A DNA stretch of 64,000 bases from Enterobacter quasihormaechei (lineage in GTDB: Bacteria > Pseudomonadota > Gammaproteobacteria > Enterobacterales > Enterobacteriaceae), in the NCBI RefSeq assembly GCF_004331385.1, contig NZ_SJON01000010.1, positions 86,960 through 150,959 on the forward strand, given 5' to 3'. The position numbers and the translations under genes were made by a program. The notes beneath the pieces are model-generated. The model did not search any database. It had not been told where the DNA came from and worked only from the letters and a program-made list of their open reading frames with translations. Positions 36,708-46,175 of the stretch are shown one piece after another (position 1 is the first letter of the stretch; every line of letters starts with the position of its first letter).

Positions 36708-37370
36708 ATGAAAACCGGCATTGCCTCGGCTGTAGTTGCGTTGATCATGCCGGTGTGTGTTTTCGCAACCACCCTCAGACTCTCACCGGACGTTGACCTG
36801 CTGGTGCTGGACGGGAAAAAAGTCTCCAGCTCCCTGCTGCGAGGCGCAGACAGCATCGAGCTGGATAACGGTCCGCATCAGATCGTTTTTCGGGTGGAAA
36901 AGACGATTCGCCTCGCCGACAACGAACAGCATATGTACATTTCTCCGCCTCTGGTCGTCAGCTTTAACACGCAGCGTATCAGTAAGGTCAACTTCAGGCT
37001 TCCGCGTCTCGATACAGAGAAAGAGTCACAGGCCTTTGACGCTTCGCCACGCCTTGAACTGGTGGACGGGGATTCCATGCCCATCCCGGTAAAGCTGGAT
37101 ATCCTGGCGCTGACAAACAGGCCCAAAGGAACGGATTACGAAGCAGACACGGCGATCTATAACAGAGCCAGCCGGCCCGCCTCCCTGCCTCAGTTCGCTA
37201 CCATGATGGCAGACGACAGCACCCTGCTTTCGGGCGTACAGGGGCTGGATGTGCTTCCCCCTCAGTCGCAGACGCTCACCGAGCAACGCCTCAGGTTCTG
37301 GTTCCAGAATGCCGATACGGATACGCGGGCCCGTTTTCTGCAATGGGTGAAACGACAACCGTCGTCGTAA
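36708..37370 (+). CDS. yccT: DUF2057 family periplasmic protein YccT
   Basis: Exported 220-residue protein with a cleavable signal peptide (ends VCVFATT). DUF2057 family member; in E. coli YccT is reported to affect curli and is regulated by CsgD/sRNA networks, but its activity is not established. Clear SD (CAGGAG) before ATG 36708. Same-strand neighbour of mgsA, 80 bp apart. Confidence 0.92.
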   Translation: MKTGIASAVVALIMPVCVFATTLRLSPDVDLLVLDGKKVSSSLLRGADSIELDNGPHQIVFRVEKTIRLADNEQHMYISPPLVVSFNTQRISKVNFRLPRLDTEKESQAFDASPRLELVDGDSMPIPVKLDILALTNRPKGTDYEADTAIYNRASRPASLPQFATMMADDSTLLSGVQGLDVLPPQSQTLTEQRLRFWFQNADTDTRARFLQWVKRQPSS

Positions 37371-37450
37371 GCCACATTTTTTCGTCCTTTCTCTTGCAGC
37401 ATCAGTCAGTTCCCGTCATCGTGTAGCGAGGTAACTTCACGGATAAGATT

Positions 37451-37909
37451 ATGGAACTGACAACACGCACACTTCCGGCGCGCAAGCACATTGCTCTGGT
37501 TGCGCACGATCACTGTAAACAAATGCTGCTTAACTGGGTTCGTCGCCATCAGCCTCTTCTCCAGCATCATGCCCTTTCCGCCACGGGGACAACCGGTAAT
37601 CTGATCCACCGCGAAACCGGTCTGGAAGTGAATGCCATGCTGAGCGGCCCGATGGGGGGTGACCAGCAGGTCGGCGCTCAGATTTCGGAAGGCAAAATCG
37701 ACGTGCTGATTTTCTTCTGGGACCCGCTGAACGCGGTGCCGCATGACCCGGACGTTAAGGCGCTGCTGCGTCTGGCGACAGTGTGGAACATTCCGGTGGC
37801 GACAAATCTTTCAACGGCCGATTTCATCATTGAATCACCGCAGTTTAACGATCCGGTAGAGATTTTGATCCCGGATTACCCGCGCTATCTTGCGGAAAGG
37901 CTGAAGTAG
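37451..37909 (+). CDS. mgsA: Methylglyoxal synthase MgsA
   Basis: Converts dihydroxyacetone phosphate to methylglyoxal and phosphate, a bypass of lower glycolysis when phosphate is low or sugar phosphates build up. The 152 residues equal E. coli MgsA and show SGPMGGDQQ with the catalytic Asp, and the phosphate-binding ATGTTGNLI. Followed by a REP element and convergent helD. Confidence 0.97.
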   Translation: MELTTRTLPARKHIALVAHDHCKQMLLNWVRRHQPLLQHHALSATGTTGNLIHRETGLEVNAMLSGPMGGDQQVGAQISEGKIDVLIFFWDPLNAVPHDPDVKALLRLATVWNIPVATNLSTADFIIESPQFNDPVEILIPDYPRYLAERLK

Positions 37910-37915
37910 TTTTTT

Positions 37916-37945
37916 GCCCGGTGGCGCTGCGCTTACCGGGCCGAC
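37916..37945. repeat. REP-like element between mgsA and helD
   Basis: GCCCGGTGGCGC...TTACCGGGCCGAC palindrome lying between two convergent genes, preceded by a T-run. It probably serves as transcript end for mgsA. Confidence 0.75.
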
Positions 37946-37948
37946 ATG

Positions 37949-40003
37949 TTACGGCTTTCTCGCTACCGGCACGTCAATACTCTTCAAAATATCGACAAAC
38001 ACCGACGGCTCCTCTTTGTTGAACAATAGCCACACGCGATGCCGCGCGCGGGTTATCGCCACGTACAACAAACGCCGCTCTTCGGCATCCGGGAAATCTT
38101 CGGGAACCGGCAGTAACGCCTCTTCCATCACGGATTCCCGCGCGGGTGCCGGGAAACCGTCGCTCCCCTCTTTTAGCCCTACCACAATCACGTAATCAGC
38201 CTGCTGCCCTTTACTGGCGTGAATGGTCATAAAATCGAGCTGTAGTTTTGGCCAGCGCGTCGCCGCTTTTTCCAGCGCCGCGGGTTTGAGGTGGTGGTAA
38301 CGCGCCAGCACCAGGATCCGCTCATCGGGTTTCGCATAGCCGCTCAGTTTGTCCAGCAGCGGCTCCAGCTGATCCTCCGCCAGCAGGGTGACGGCCTTTT
38401 TATCCCCCGGCGTCAGGCTGTTGAGCGGCTTCGACAGCTGATGCGGGTTCTGCTGAATAAAGCGGTTGGCAATTTCACCAATCCGCGCGTTAAAGCGGTA
38501 GGTGGTGTCGAGATCGCTGCGGTCGCCTTCACCAAAATAGTGGTGGAAAGCCGTGGTGAGGGAAAGCTGCGCCCCGCTGAAACGGTAGATTGCCTGCCAG
38601 TCATCGCCCACGGCAAACAGCGACGTGTGTTTATTCTGCGCCCGCAGCGCCGAAAGCAGCGCAGCGCGCTGCGGCGAGATATCCTGAAACTCATCCACCA
38701 GAATGTGTTTCCACGGACTGACGAAGCGCCCTTTTTCCAGAATGATAATGGCCTGATGGATCAGCCCGGAAAAATCGACCGCGTTTTCCTCTTTCAGCGC
38801 GGTTTTCCACGCTTTGAGCATCGGCGCCATCAGCCTAACCCGCTTAGAGAAGACGGCGCGGATCGCTTCCGGTGCGCTTTCTATCATCTCGGCCTGAGAG
38901 CCGCCGTGCATGCGCATCAGGCTTACCCACCGGTCGAGACGGGAACCCAGCCGGCGCGCCAGCTTTTCATCCTGCCAGAAGCTGCCCTCCGGCACCGCCC
39001 AGTTCAGCTCCTCTTCAAGCCACTGACGCCAGCCTTTCGCCTGCGCCTTTTTCTCGCTGCACTGCTGACGCCATGTCTTGATAAACAGCGCCTGGCGAGC
39101 CTGAGCATCACTCTCCAGCTTGCTGACAACAGGGACTTTTTTGCTGCCCTGTTGAATGATATGTAACGCGAGAGAGTGGAACGTGCGCGCCGAGATATCC
39201 TGAGTATGCAAACGCGCCTGAATGCGCTCGTCCATTTCCTGCGCCGCTTTGCGGCCAAAGGCCAGCAGCAAAATCTGGTCGGCAACCGCCTCGCCCGTCG
39301 TCAGAAGCCAGCCCGCGCGCGCCACCAGCACCGATGTTTTGCCGCTACCGGCCCCTGCCAGCACCAGCAGAGACTGCTCGCCATTCACTACGGCGCGCGC
39401 CTGGGCAGGATTGAGGGGCGATGATTCCACCGTGCTGAAGAAATCGGCATATTGCGTAAGCATCGCATCGGTCCAGGCCTGGTTGTGCGCCAGACGGCTT
39501 TTCTCGATATCGCTGAGCCATGCCTGACACTGCTGCCACGCGTCACGGCAGTTATCAAATTCCTCCAGCCGCGCCACGGGTAAAGGCAACGCCGTCAGCG
39601 CCTGGGTGATTTTTTGCTGAAGCCCGGCGGTTTGCTGACGCGTTAGCCACTTCTGCTGGGTATTGCTTAACGCGATATCGTCCAGCACCTGGTGCAGTAC
39701 CTGTGCGGCAATCACGCTCATCTCCTGGCTCCACTGCTGCCAGCGCGCGTTCAGATGATGATGGAAGCGCTGGGTTTCAGCCCACTCCGTCCCGTGGAGT
39801 CGCACCACTTTCTCTGCCGGCAGGACGAACTCCAGCTCGCCCCACACCAGCCCACGCTTGCAGTGGATGGCGAGCAGCTGATTAAACGGAATAAGGTATT
39901 CGTGGCGTTCACCGGAGACTTTCACTCCCGCATTGAGGAGGACAACCTTGTCGTAAGGGTGCTGCGCCAGGCGTTTGCCCATTGAAGTAGCTTTCAGTTC
40001 CAT
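37949..40003 (-). CDS. helD: DNA helicase IV HelD
   Basis: 3'-5' SF1 (UvrD-like) helicase of 684 residues, an ATP-dependent DNA unwinding enzyme linked to the RecF pathway. Walker A AGAGSGKTS (motif I), motif II LVDEFQDIS, motif IV-like region GDDWQAIYRFSGAQ and the C-terminal VIVVGLKEGSDGFPA and YVAITRARHRVWLL motifs are present. Length equals the E. coli enzyme (684). Divergent from yccF. Confidence 0.96.
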   Translation of the reverse strand: MELKATSMGKRLAQHPYDKVVLLNAGVKVSGERHEYLIPFNQLLAIHCKRGLVWGELEFVLPAEKVVRLHGTEWAETQRFHHHLNARWQQWSQEMSVIAAQVLHQVLDDIALSNTQQKWLTRQQTAGLQQKITQALTALPLPVARLEEFDNCRDAWQQCQAWLSDIEKSRLAHNQAWTDAMLTQYADFFSTVESSPLNPAQARAVVNGEQSLLVLAGAGSGKTSVLVARAGWLLTTGEAVADQILLLAFGRKAAQEMDERIQARLHTQDISARTFHSLALHIIQQGSKKVPVVSKLESDAQARQALFIKTWRQQCSEKKAQAKGWRQWLEEELNWAVPEGSFWQDEKLARRLGSRLDRWVSLMRMHGGSQAEMIESAPEAIRAVFSKRVRLMAPMLKAWKTALKEENAVDFSGLIHQAIIILEKGRFVSPWKHILVDEFQDISPQRAALLSALRAQNKHTSLFAVGDDWQAIYRFSGAQLSLTTAFHHYFGEGDRSDLDTTYRFNARIGEIANRFIQQNPHQLSKPLNSLTPGDKKAVTLLAEDQLEPLLDKLSGYAKPDERILVLARYHHLKPAALEKAATRWPKLQLDFMTIHASKGQQADYVIVVGLKEGSDGFPAPARESVMEEALLPVPEDFPDAEERRLLYVAITRARHRVWLLFNKEEPSVFVDILKSIDVPVARKP

Positions 40004-40125
40004 ATCCTGCCGGATCCACGAGGTAATAATTTGTCAGACAGTTTAACTGCCAGTTTTAAGGTGCTCCAGCCCAAAAAAACGTTACAATCACCAGGCGTTA
40101 ATCATATCGAAGGAAATGAGGGTTT

Positions 40126-40572
40126 ATGCGTACCGTTCTGAATGTGTTGAATTTTGTCCTTGGCGGTTTTGCCACCACCCTTTCCTGGCTTTTCGCCACC
40201 CTGGTGAGCATTGTGCTCATCTTTACGCTTCCGCTGACGCGCTCCTGCTGGGAAATCACCAAACTGTCCCTTGTTCCTTATGGAAATGAAGCCGTACACG
40301 TGGATGAGCTGGAGCCGGAAAGAAAAAATGCCCTGATGAATACCGGCGGCACGCTGCTGAATATTCTGTGGCTGATCTTCTTTGGCTGGTGGCTGTGTCT
40401 GATGCATATCTTCGCCGGTATCGCCCAGTGCATTACGATTATTGGCATTCCGGTTGGCATCGCTAATTTCAAGATTGCCACCATCGCCCTGTGGCCGGTC
40501 GGACGCCGCGTTGTCCCGGTCGAAGTGGCGCAAGCCGCGCGTGAAGCCAATGCCCGTCGTCGTTTTCAGTAA
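40126..40572 (+). CDS. yccF: YccF family inner-membrane protein
   Basis: Membrane protein of 148 residues with two YccF (DUF307) repeats, each with two transmembrane segments (around 5-35 and 75-115) and the G-x-x-N-x-x-W/F motif (NFVLGGFATTLSW and NTGGTLLNILWLIFFGWWL). Function unknown. Starts 18 bp before yccS ends its leader; probably in one operon with yccS. Confidence 0.93.
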   Translation: MRTVLNVLNFVLGGFATTLSWLFATLVSIVLIFTLPLTRSCWEITKLSLVPYGNEAVHVDELEPERKNALMNTGGTLLNILWLIFFGWWLCLMHIFAGIAQCITIIGIPVGIANFKIATIALWPVGRRVVPVEVAQAAREANARRRFQ

Positions 40573-40590
40573 TAAGGACTGGCCGCTCTC

Positions 40591-42753
40591 ATGCTAAGCC
40601 CCCTGATTCGTCGCTATACGTGGAACAGTAACTGGCTGTATAACGTCAGGATCTTTATCGCTCTCTGTGGCACCGTGGCGCTGCCGTGGTGGCTGAATGA
40701 CGTTAAGCTCACCATTCCCCTCACGCTTGGGGTGGTGGCCGGCGCGCTGGCCGATCTCGACGACCGCCTGGCCGGACGTTTGCGTAACCTGGTCATCACG
40801 CTGGTCTGCTTCTTTATTGCCTCCGCCTCCGTGGAGCTGCTTTTCCCCTGGCCCTGGCTGTTTGCCCTAGGGCTGACGGTGTCGACCAGCGGCTTCATTT
40901 TGCTCGGCGGCCTCGGGCAACGCTACGCCACTATCGCGTTCGGCGCCCTGCTGATTGCCATTTACACCATGCTGGGGGTCTCCCTTTACGATCAGTGGTA
41001 TCAGCAGCCAGTCCTGCTGCTGTTGGGTGCTATCTGGTATAACCTGCTGACCTTAACCGGGCATCTTATTTTTCCGGTCCGTGCCTTGCAGGACAACCTT
41101 GCCCGCAGCTATGAACAGCTGGCCCACTATCTGGAGCTGAAATCACGGCTGTTCGATCCGGATATCGAAGAGGATAGCCAGGCGCCACTGTACGATCTGG
41201 CGCTGGCAAATGGCCAACTGGTCGCTACGCTGAACCAGACCAAAGCGTCTCTGCTCACCCGTCTGCGCGGCGATCGCGGTCAGCGCGGTACCCGACGCAC
41301 CCTCCACTACTACTTTGTCGCCCAGGATATACACGAGCGCGCCAGCTCCTCGCATGTGCAGTACGCTGATCTGCGCGAGAAATTCCGCTACAGCGACGTG
41401 ATGTTTCGCTTCCAGCGCCTGCTGTCGATGCAGTCTCAGGCCTGCCAGCAGCTTGCGCGCTCAATACTGCTGCGCACGCCCTATCAGCATGATCCTCGCT
41501 TTGAGCGCGCGTTCAGTCACCTGGATGCGGCGCTCGATCGCGTTCAGGCCAGCGGAACCTCGCCGGAACAGTTCAAAGCCCTGGGATTCCTGCTCAACAA
41601 CCTGCGAGCCATTGATGCCCAGCTGGCCACCATTGAGTCTGAACAGGCGATGGCGATGCCGGCCAACGATGCTGACAACCGGCTTGCGGATGACAGTCTG
41701 AACGGCTTCAGCGATATCTGGCTGCGCCTGAGCCGTCATTTTACGCCGGATTCCGCACTCTTTCGCCATGCGGTGAGGATGTCGCTGGTGCTGTGCGTGG
41801 GCTATGCGTTTATCCAGATAACAGGGTTGCATCACGGATACTGGATCCTGCTGACCAGCCTGTTCGTCTGCCAGCCGAACTATAACGCTACCCGCCATCG
41901 ACTTGCGCTGCGTATTGTCGGGACGTTAGTCGGGGTCGCCATCGGGCTGCCGGTGCTCTATTTTGTGCCTTCTGTAGAAGGACAGCTTATCCTTATTGTG
42001 ATCACCGGCGTGTTGTTCTTCGCCTTCCGCAATGTGCAGTACGCTCACGCCACAATGTTCATCACGTTGCTGGTGCTGCTCTGCTTCAATTTGCTAGGGG
42101 AAGGATTTGAAGTGGCCCTCCCCCGCGTGATCGACACGCTAATCGGCTGCGCCATTGCCTGGGCAGCGGTGAGCTTCATCTGGCCTGACTGGCGTTTTCG
42201 AAACTTACCCCGCGTCTCCGACAGAGCAATGAACGCTAACTGCCGCTATCTGGACGCCATTCTTGAGCAGTACCATCAGGGCCGCGATAACCGTCTGGCC
42301 TATCGCATTGCCCGCCGCGACGCGCATAATACTGACGCAGAGCTGGCTTCAGTCGTCTCTAATATGTCAACAGAGCCGCGCGCCACGGCAGAAATTCGCG
42401 AAACGGCCTTCCGGCTGCTGTGCCTGAACCACACGTTTACGAGCTATATCTCTACCCTGGGCGCCCACCGTGAGAAGCTGACCAATCCGGAGATCCTGGC
42501 GCTGCTGGACGATGCCGTTTGCTACGTTGATGACGCGCTTCATCATCAACCTGCGGATGAGCCGCGGGTGCACCAGGCACTGGATGAACTGGTGCAGCGT
42601 ATCGCACACCTGGATCCGGGCACCGACAACAAAGCTCCGCTGGTCCTACAGCAAATTGGCCTGCTTATCGCTTTGCTGCCGGAAATTTGTCGACTGCGAC
42701 AGCAGATTGCTACCTGGCGGAATGATGCCCCTGCGACTCAGGCAGCGCATTAA
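40591..42753 (+). CDS. yccS: FUSC-family inner-membrane protein YccS
   Basis: Predicted efflux-type membrane protein of the FUSC/YccS-YhfK family, 720 residues. Two membrane-embedded halves of several helices (about 20-160 and 395-530) are joined by a long cytoplasmic stretch. TIGR01666-type length and N-terminus MLSPLIRRYTWNSNWLYNVRI match E. coli YccS. Function not established. Its 3' end overlaps the convergent sxy gene by 44 bp. Confidence 0.94.
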   Translation: MLSPLIRRYTWNSNWLYNVRIFIALCGTVALPWWLNDVKLTIPLTLGVVAGALADLDDRLAGRLRNLVITLVCFFIASASVELLFPWPWLFALGLTVSTSGFILLGGLGQRYATIAFGALLIAIYTMLGVSLYDQWYQQPVLLLLGAIWYNLLTLTGHLIFPVRALQDNLARSYEQLAHYLELKSRLFDPDIEEDSQAPLYDLALANGQLVATLNQTKASLLTRLRGDRGQRGTRRTLHYYFVAQDIHERASSSHVQYADLREKFRYSDVMFRFQRLLSMQSQACQQLARSILLRTPYQHDPRFERAFSHLDAALDRVQASGTSPEQFKALGFLLNNLRAIDAQLATIESEQAMAMPANDADNRLADDSLNGFSDIWLRLSRHFTPDSALFRHAVRMSLVLCVGYAFIQITGLHHGYWILLTSLFVCQPNYNATRHRLALRIVGTLVGVAIGLPVLYFVPSVEGQLILIVITGVLFFAFRNVQYAHATMFITLLVLLCFNLLGEGFEVALPRVIDTLIGCAIAWAAVSFIWPDWRFRNLPRVSDRAMNANCRYLDAILEQYHQGRDNRLAYRIARRDAHNTDAELASVVSNMSTEPRATAEIRETAFRLLCLNHTFTSYISTLGAHREKLTNPEILALLDDAVCYVDDALHHQPADEPRVHQALDELVQRIAHLDPGTDNKAPLVLQQIGLLIALLPEICRLRQQIATWRNDAPATQAAH

Positions 42754-43336
42754 ACCACTCCGTAAGCTCCCGGCGAATATCCGCCGGGAGTGCCGCTTCG
42801 TGAAGCCCTTCGATGGCGCCTTCAAGCGCGAACAAAACCCGGATGCTCAGCGCCTTATTCCTGGAGCGCATTTTCAGCCAGCTCGTCTTCGCACCCAGCT
42901 GTCGTAGCGTCTCTTCATTGGTGATGCCCGCTTCCATCAGCAGGACCTCAATCTGAAAAGTCAGGTTTGGCAGATCTTTTAGCCGGTTACGCTGATGTCG
43001 CTGGTAGCGCTCTTTCCTTGCAGCATCGAGCGCAAACGAGGAGAGCTGAAGCAACTTTTCCCTGTTTTGCCAAAGCCCCTCATCCACACGATAGTAATTA
43101 AGCAGAACAGGACGTCCTCGTTTCATCAGCGTCAGAAAAGAGGAGGCATTTTTTACACAGTATTTTGCACTCTGCTCACAGGCGCGAAGATAAAGCTCAC
43201 CGTCAGACACCATTGCAAACACCGCTTCATCCACGGCCAGGGTATAACCGCCAAACAGGGCTCGATGGTGAATTTCACCCAGCGGAGAGAGGTATTCCTG
43301 CGATTGATAAATCCGCTCATAGGATATCTTTTTCAT
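42710..43336 (-). CDS. sxy: TfoX/Sxy competence regulator
   Basis: Coactivator that, with CRP, switches on CRP-S promoters of natural competence (DNA uptake) genes. From ATG 43336 it has 208 residues: TfoX N-terminal domain (about 1-95) and C-terminal TfoX domain (about 105-190, TNEETLRQLGAKTSWL...). E. coli Sxy is 209. The frame to 43357 is not supported by a ribosome site. Sits between yccS and sulA as in E. coli; the convergent 44-bp overlap with yccS means an RNA duplex could form. Confidence 0.96.
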   Translation of the reverse strand: MKKISYERIYQSQEYLSPLGEIHHRALFGGYTLAVDEAVFAMVSDGELYLRACEQSAKYCVKNASSFLTLMKRGRPVLLNYYRVDEGLWQNREKLLQLSSFALDAARKERYQRHQRNRLKDLPNLTFQIEVLLMEAGITNEETLRQLGAKTSWLKMRSRNKALSIRVLFALEGAIEGLHEAALPADIRRELTEWFNALPESQGHHSAR

Positions 43337-43513
43337 GATAATTCCATTTAAAATCATAGAGTAAACACGATATTTCTTACTAACGGATCCGTTAGCAGGA
43401 AAATAGGCAACTTATTGCCGTTGGGCAAGATGATTTTTTCAGGTTCACCGGGAATGGATGAAATTTGCGAGTCGCTTTCCGAAAATGAGGTTGATCTTTA
43501 TGCACACAGGGGT

Positions 43514-43533
43514 TACTGTATATCCATACAGTA
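43514..43533 (+). promoter_or_regulatory. LexA box (SOS box) of sulA
   Basis: TA-CTGT-N8-ACAG-TA, a complete palindrome matching the LexA consensus CTGTATATATATACAG at nearly all positions and close to the known E. coli sulA box. It lies 20 bp before the ATG. Confidence 0.95.
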
Positions 43534-43553
43534 ACCACAGGGCTGGAATGAAC

Positions 43554-44063
43554 ATGTACACTTCAGGCTATGCAAATCACTTAACACCTTCTACTTCTGC
43601 CGCAGGCAATGTTGCGCAGAATTCTATCGGGCGTGTATCGACAGGGCTTATCAGTGAAGTGGTTTACCGTGAAGACCAGCCGCTGTTAACACAACTGTTA
43701 CTCCTGCCGCTTTTGCAGCAGCTCGGTCAACAGTCTCGCTGGCAGCTCTGGCTGACGCCACAGCAAAAACTAAGTCGTGAATGGGTTCAGTCGGCGGGTC
43801 TGCCGTTGGCGAAGGTAATGCAGATCAATCAACTCTCCCCTTGCGATACGGTTGAGTCGATGGTTCGGGCATTACGTACCGGGAACTATAGCGTCGTGAT
43901 TGGATGGTTACCTGAAGATCTGTCGCAAGAGGAACATTTGCGTCTGTCTGAAGCTGCTGAAGAAGGTAACGCGATGGGGTTCATCATGCGGCCGGTTCGT
44001 GAAGATTCCTATCGCAGAGGACAACATCCCGGGCTAAAAATTCACTCAAATGTGTACCATTGA
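43554..44063 (+). CDS. sulA: SOS cell division inhibitor SulA
   Basis: Cytoplasmic inhibitor that sequesters FtsZ and delays division during DNA damage; degraded by Lon. From ATG 43554 it has 169 residues, the E. coli length, with the conserved [13 protein letters not shown] and [16 protein letters not shown] blocks and the C-terminal HSNVYH degron-like end. The frame continues upstream to 43458 but the SOS box lies within it, so that start is rejected. Confidence 0.96.
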   Translation: MYTSGYANHLTPSTSAAGNVAQNSIGRVSTGLISEVVYREDQPLLTQLLLLPLLQQLGQQSRWQLWLTPQQKLSREWVQSAGLPLAKVMQINQLSPCDTVESMVRALRTGNYSVVIGWLPEDLSQEEHLRLSEAAEEGNAMGFIMRPVREDSYRRGQHPGLKIHSNVYH

Positions 44064-44419
44064 GTCATTTTAAGAGTTTTCCTGGAATTTTTTTCGACCG
44101 CAGTATGCAAAAAAAGTTCAATGCGCCAAAACTGCGGCAAGGCTTGTCTGACGCGGTTCTCGTTAATTTTACTGCACAAAAATCGTTCAAAAAATGTTAA
44201 ATATTAGGTATACGGAACTTTTTTTTTCATATGCCTGACGGACTTCACACTTGTAAGTTTTCAGCTACGTTGTAGACTTTACATCGCCAGGGGTGCTCGG
44301 CCTAAGCCGAAGATATCGGTAGGTTTATATTTGACCACGCCCCCCGGTGAAGGATTTAACCGTGATTTCTCCGATGGAGATATTCATGGCAAATTTTGGA
44401 TGATAACGAGGCGCAAAAA
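44064..44419. other. sulA-ompA intergenic region and ompA leader
   Basis: 356 bp. The first part follows sulA. The second holds the ompA promoter and its long structured 5' untranslated leader (about 44281-44419), which in E. coli gives the message its long life and is the target of small RNAs near the ribosome site (GAGG at 44408-44411). Confidence 0.7.
44251..44278 (+). promoter_or_regulatory. ompA promoter
   Basis: -35 TTGTAA (44251-44256) and -10 TAGACT (44273-44278), 16-bp spacer, matching the known E. coli ompA promoter sequence almost exactly. Start near 44285, giving a leader of about 135 nt. Confidence 0.75.
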
Positions 44420-45472
44420 ATGAAAAAGACAGCTATCGCGATTGCAGTGGCACTGGCTGGCTTCGCTACCGTAGCGCAGGCCGCTCCGAAAGATAATACC
44501 TGGTATGCAGGTGGTAAACTGGGCTGGTCTCAGTTCCATGACACCGGTTGGTACAACAGCAGCCTGAACAACGATGGCCCTACTCACGAGAGCCAGCTGG
44601 GTGCAGGTGCGTTCGGTGGCTATCAGGTTAACCCGTATGTTGGCTTTGAAATGGGTTACGACTGGTTAGGTCGTATGCCGTACAAAGGCGACAACGTAAA
44701 TGGCGCTTTCAAAGCTCAAGGCGTTCAGCTGACCGCTAAACTGGGTTACCCAGTAACTGACGATCTGGACGTGTACACCCGTCTGGGCGGCATGGTATGG
44801 CGTGCAGACTCCAGCAACAGCATCGCTGGTGACGACCACGACACTGGCGTTTCCCCAGTATTCGCTGGCGGCGTTGAGTGGGCAATGACCCGCGACATCG
44901 CTACCCGTCTGGAATACCAGTGGGTTAACAACATCGGTGACGGTGCTACCGTTGGCGTTCGTCCAGACAACGGCATGCTGAGCGTTGGTGTTTCTTACCG
45001 TTTCGGTCAGCAGGAAGATGCGCCAGTCGTAGCTCCAGCGCCGGCTCCAGCTCCAGAAGTACAGACCAAGCACTTCACTCTGAAGTCTGACGTTCTGTTC
45101 AACTTCAACAAAGCTACCCTGAAACCAGAAGGTCAGCAGGCACTGGATCAGCTGTACACCCAGTTGAGCAACCTGGATCCTAAAGACGGTTCTGTAGTGG
45201 TTCTGGGCTTCACCGACCGTATCGGTTCTGACGCTTACAACCAGGGTCTGTCTGAGAAACGTGCTCAGTCTGTAGTTGATTACCTGGTATCTAAAGGTAT
45301 CCCAGCTAACAAGATCTCCCCACGTGGTATGGGCGAATCTAACCCAGTTACCGGTTCTACCTGTGACAACGTGAAACCACGCGCTGCACTGATCGACTGC
45401 CTGGCACCAGATCGTCGCGTAGAGATCGAAGTTAAAGGTATCAAAGACGTTGTAACTCAGCCTGCGGCATAA
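44420..45472 (+). CDS. ompA: Outer membrane protein A
   Basis: Major outer-membrane protein: an eight-stranded beta barrel (about residues 22-190) joined by a Pro-Ala-rich hinge ([11 protein letters not shown]) to a periplasmic OmpA domain (about 220-350, [12 protein letters not shown]... GYTDRIGS-like) that binds peptidoglycan. Signal peptide ends QAAP. From ATG 44420 the precursor has 350 residues; ribosome site GAGG. Codons are strongly biased to highly used ones, in line with high expression. Ends 18 bp before a strong terminator. Confidence 0.98.
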   Translation: MKKTAIAIAVALAGFATVAQAAPKDNTWYAGGKLGWSQFHDTGWYNSSLNNDGPTHESQLGAGAFGGYQVNPYVGFEMGYDWLGRMPYKGDNVNGAFKAQGVQLTAKLGYPVTDDLDVYTRLGGMVWRADSSNSIAGDDHDTGVSPVFAGGVEWAMTRDIATRLEYQWVNNIGDGATVGVRPDNGMLSVGVSYRFGQQEDAPVVAPAPAPAPEVQTKHFTLKSDVLFNFNKATLKPEGQQALDQLYTQLSNLDPKDGSVVVLGFTDRIGSDAYNQGLSEKRAQSVVDYLVSKGIPANKISPRGMGESNPVTGSTCDNVKPRAALIDCLAPDRRVEIEVKGIKDVVTQPAA

Positions 45473-45483
45473 GTTATCGTCTT

Positions 45484-45516
45484 ATAAAAAAACCCCGCCA
45501 TGCGGGGTTTTTTATT
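45484..45516 (+). terminator. ompA terminator
   Basis: Stem AACCCCGC / GCGGGGTT with a CAT loop (45491-45509) flanked by A- and T-runs, so it may work in both directions for ompA and the convergent matP. Confidence 0.9.
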
Positions 45517-45537
45517 ATCTGAACAAAAGCAAAAACG

Positions 45538-45990
45538 TTATTTTTTACCCAGCAGTGCCTGCAAATCGTTCTTCAGCGTCGACATCTGGCTGGCATACTT
45601 CTCTTTATGCTCGGCATCTTCAATCAGCTGCACCACCGTTTCCGACAGCGTTTTCCCGCGCCGTTGCGCAAGCCCGGCCAGACGCTGCCAGACCATAAAC
45701 TCCAGGTCGATAGATTTCTTACGGGTGTGCTGATGCTCGGCATTGAAATGCCGTTTACGACGAGCGCGGATAGTTTGCTTCATCCGGTTCAACAAGGCCG
45801 GATTAATATGTTTCTCGATCCAGCCGTTGACCTGTACCGGTTCGTTTTCGAGGGTCAGCAACATATCCACAGCTTCTTGAGCCGCGCTGGCTTCGATGTA
45901 GCAGGTGATCAGCTCCCCTTCACGGTGCTTTTTGACCAGGTACTTCCATTTCCAGCCGCTTTCGAGGTTTTCCAGTTGTTGATATTTCAT
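45538..45990 (-). CDS. matP: Ter macrodomain protein MatP
   Basis: Ribbon-helix-helix DNA-binding protein that organises the chromosome terminus by binding matS sites and interacts with ZapB at the divisome. The 150 residues equal E. coli MatP. The DNA-binding motif lies in the C-terminal half ([32 protein letters not shown]), preceded by a basic four-helix region. Convergent with ompA. Confidence 0.97.
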   Translation of the reverse strand: MKYQQLENLESGWKWKYLVKKHREGELITCYIEASAAQEAVDMLLTLENEPVQVNGWIEKHINPALLNRMKQTIRARRKRHFNAEHQHTRKKSIDLEFMVWQRLAGLAQRRGKTLSETVVQLIEDAEHKEKYASQMSTLKNDLQALLGKK

Positions 45991-46111
45991 TGCGATCTCA
46001 GTGTTACCGTGTAACTCAGTTCAGAATATCAGTTTTTTGGCAATCTGCTGAAAAGAAATCATATCCTGTGAAACGCTGCGGCAATCCGCATGATGAAAAC
46101 CCGAATCCTGA

Positions 46112-46141
46112 TTGGGCAGAGTGCGCCGCTTACGGTATACT
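46112..46141 (+). promoter_or_regulatory. Candidate lonH promoter
   Basis: TTGGGC (46112-46117) and TATACT (46136-46141), 18-bp spacer, ending 35 bp before the TTG start. The -35 is poor, so confidence is low. Confidence 0.4.
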
Positions 46142-46175
46142 CCACGGTTTTACTTCTGACTAAAAAACATCAACT

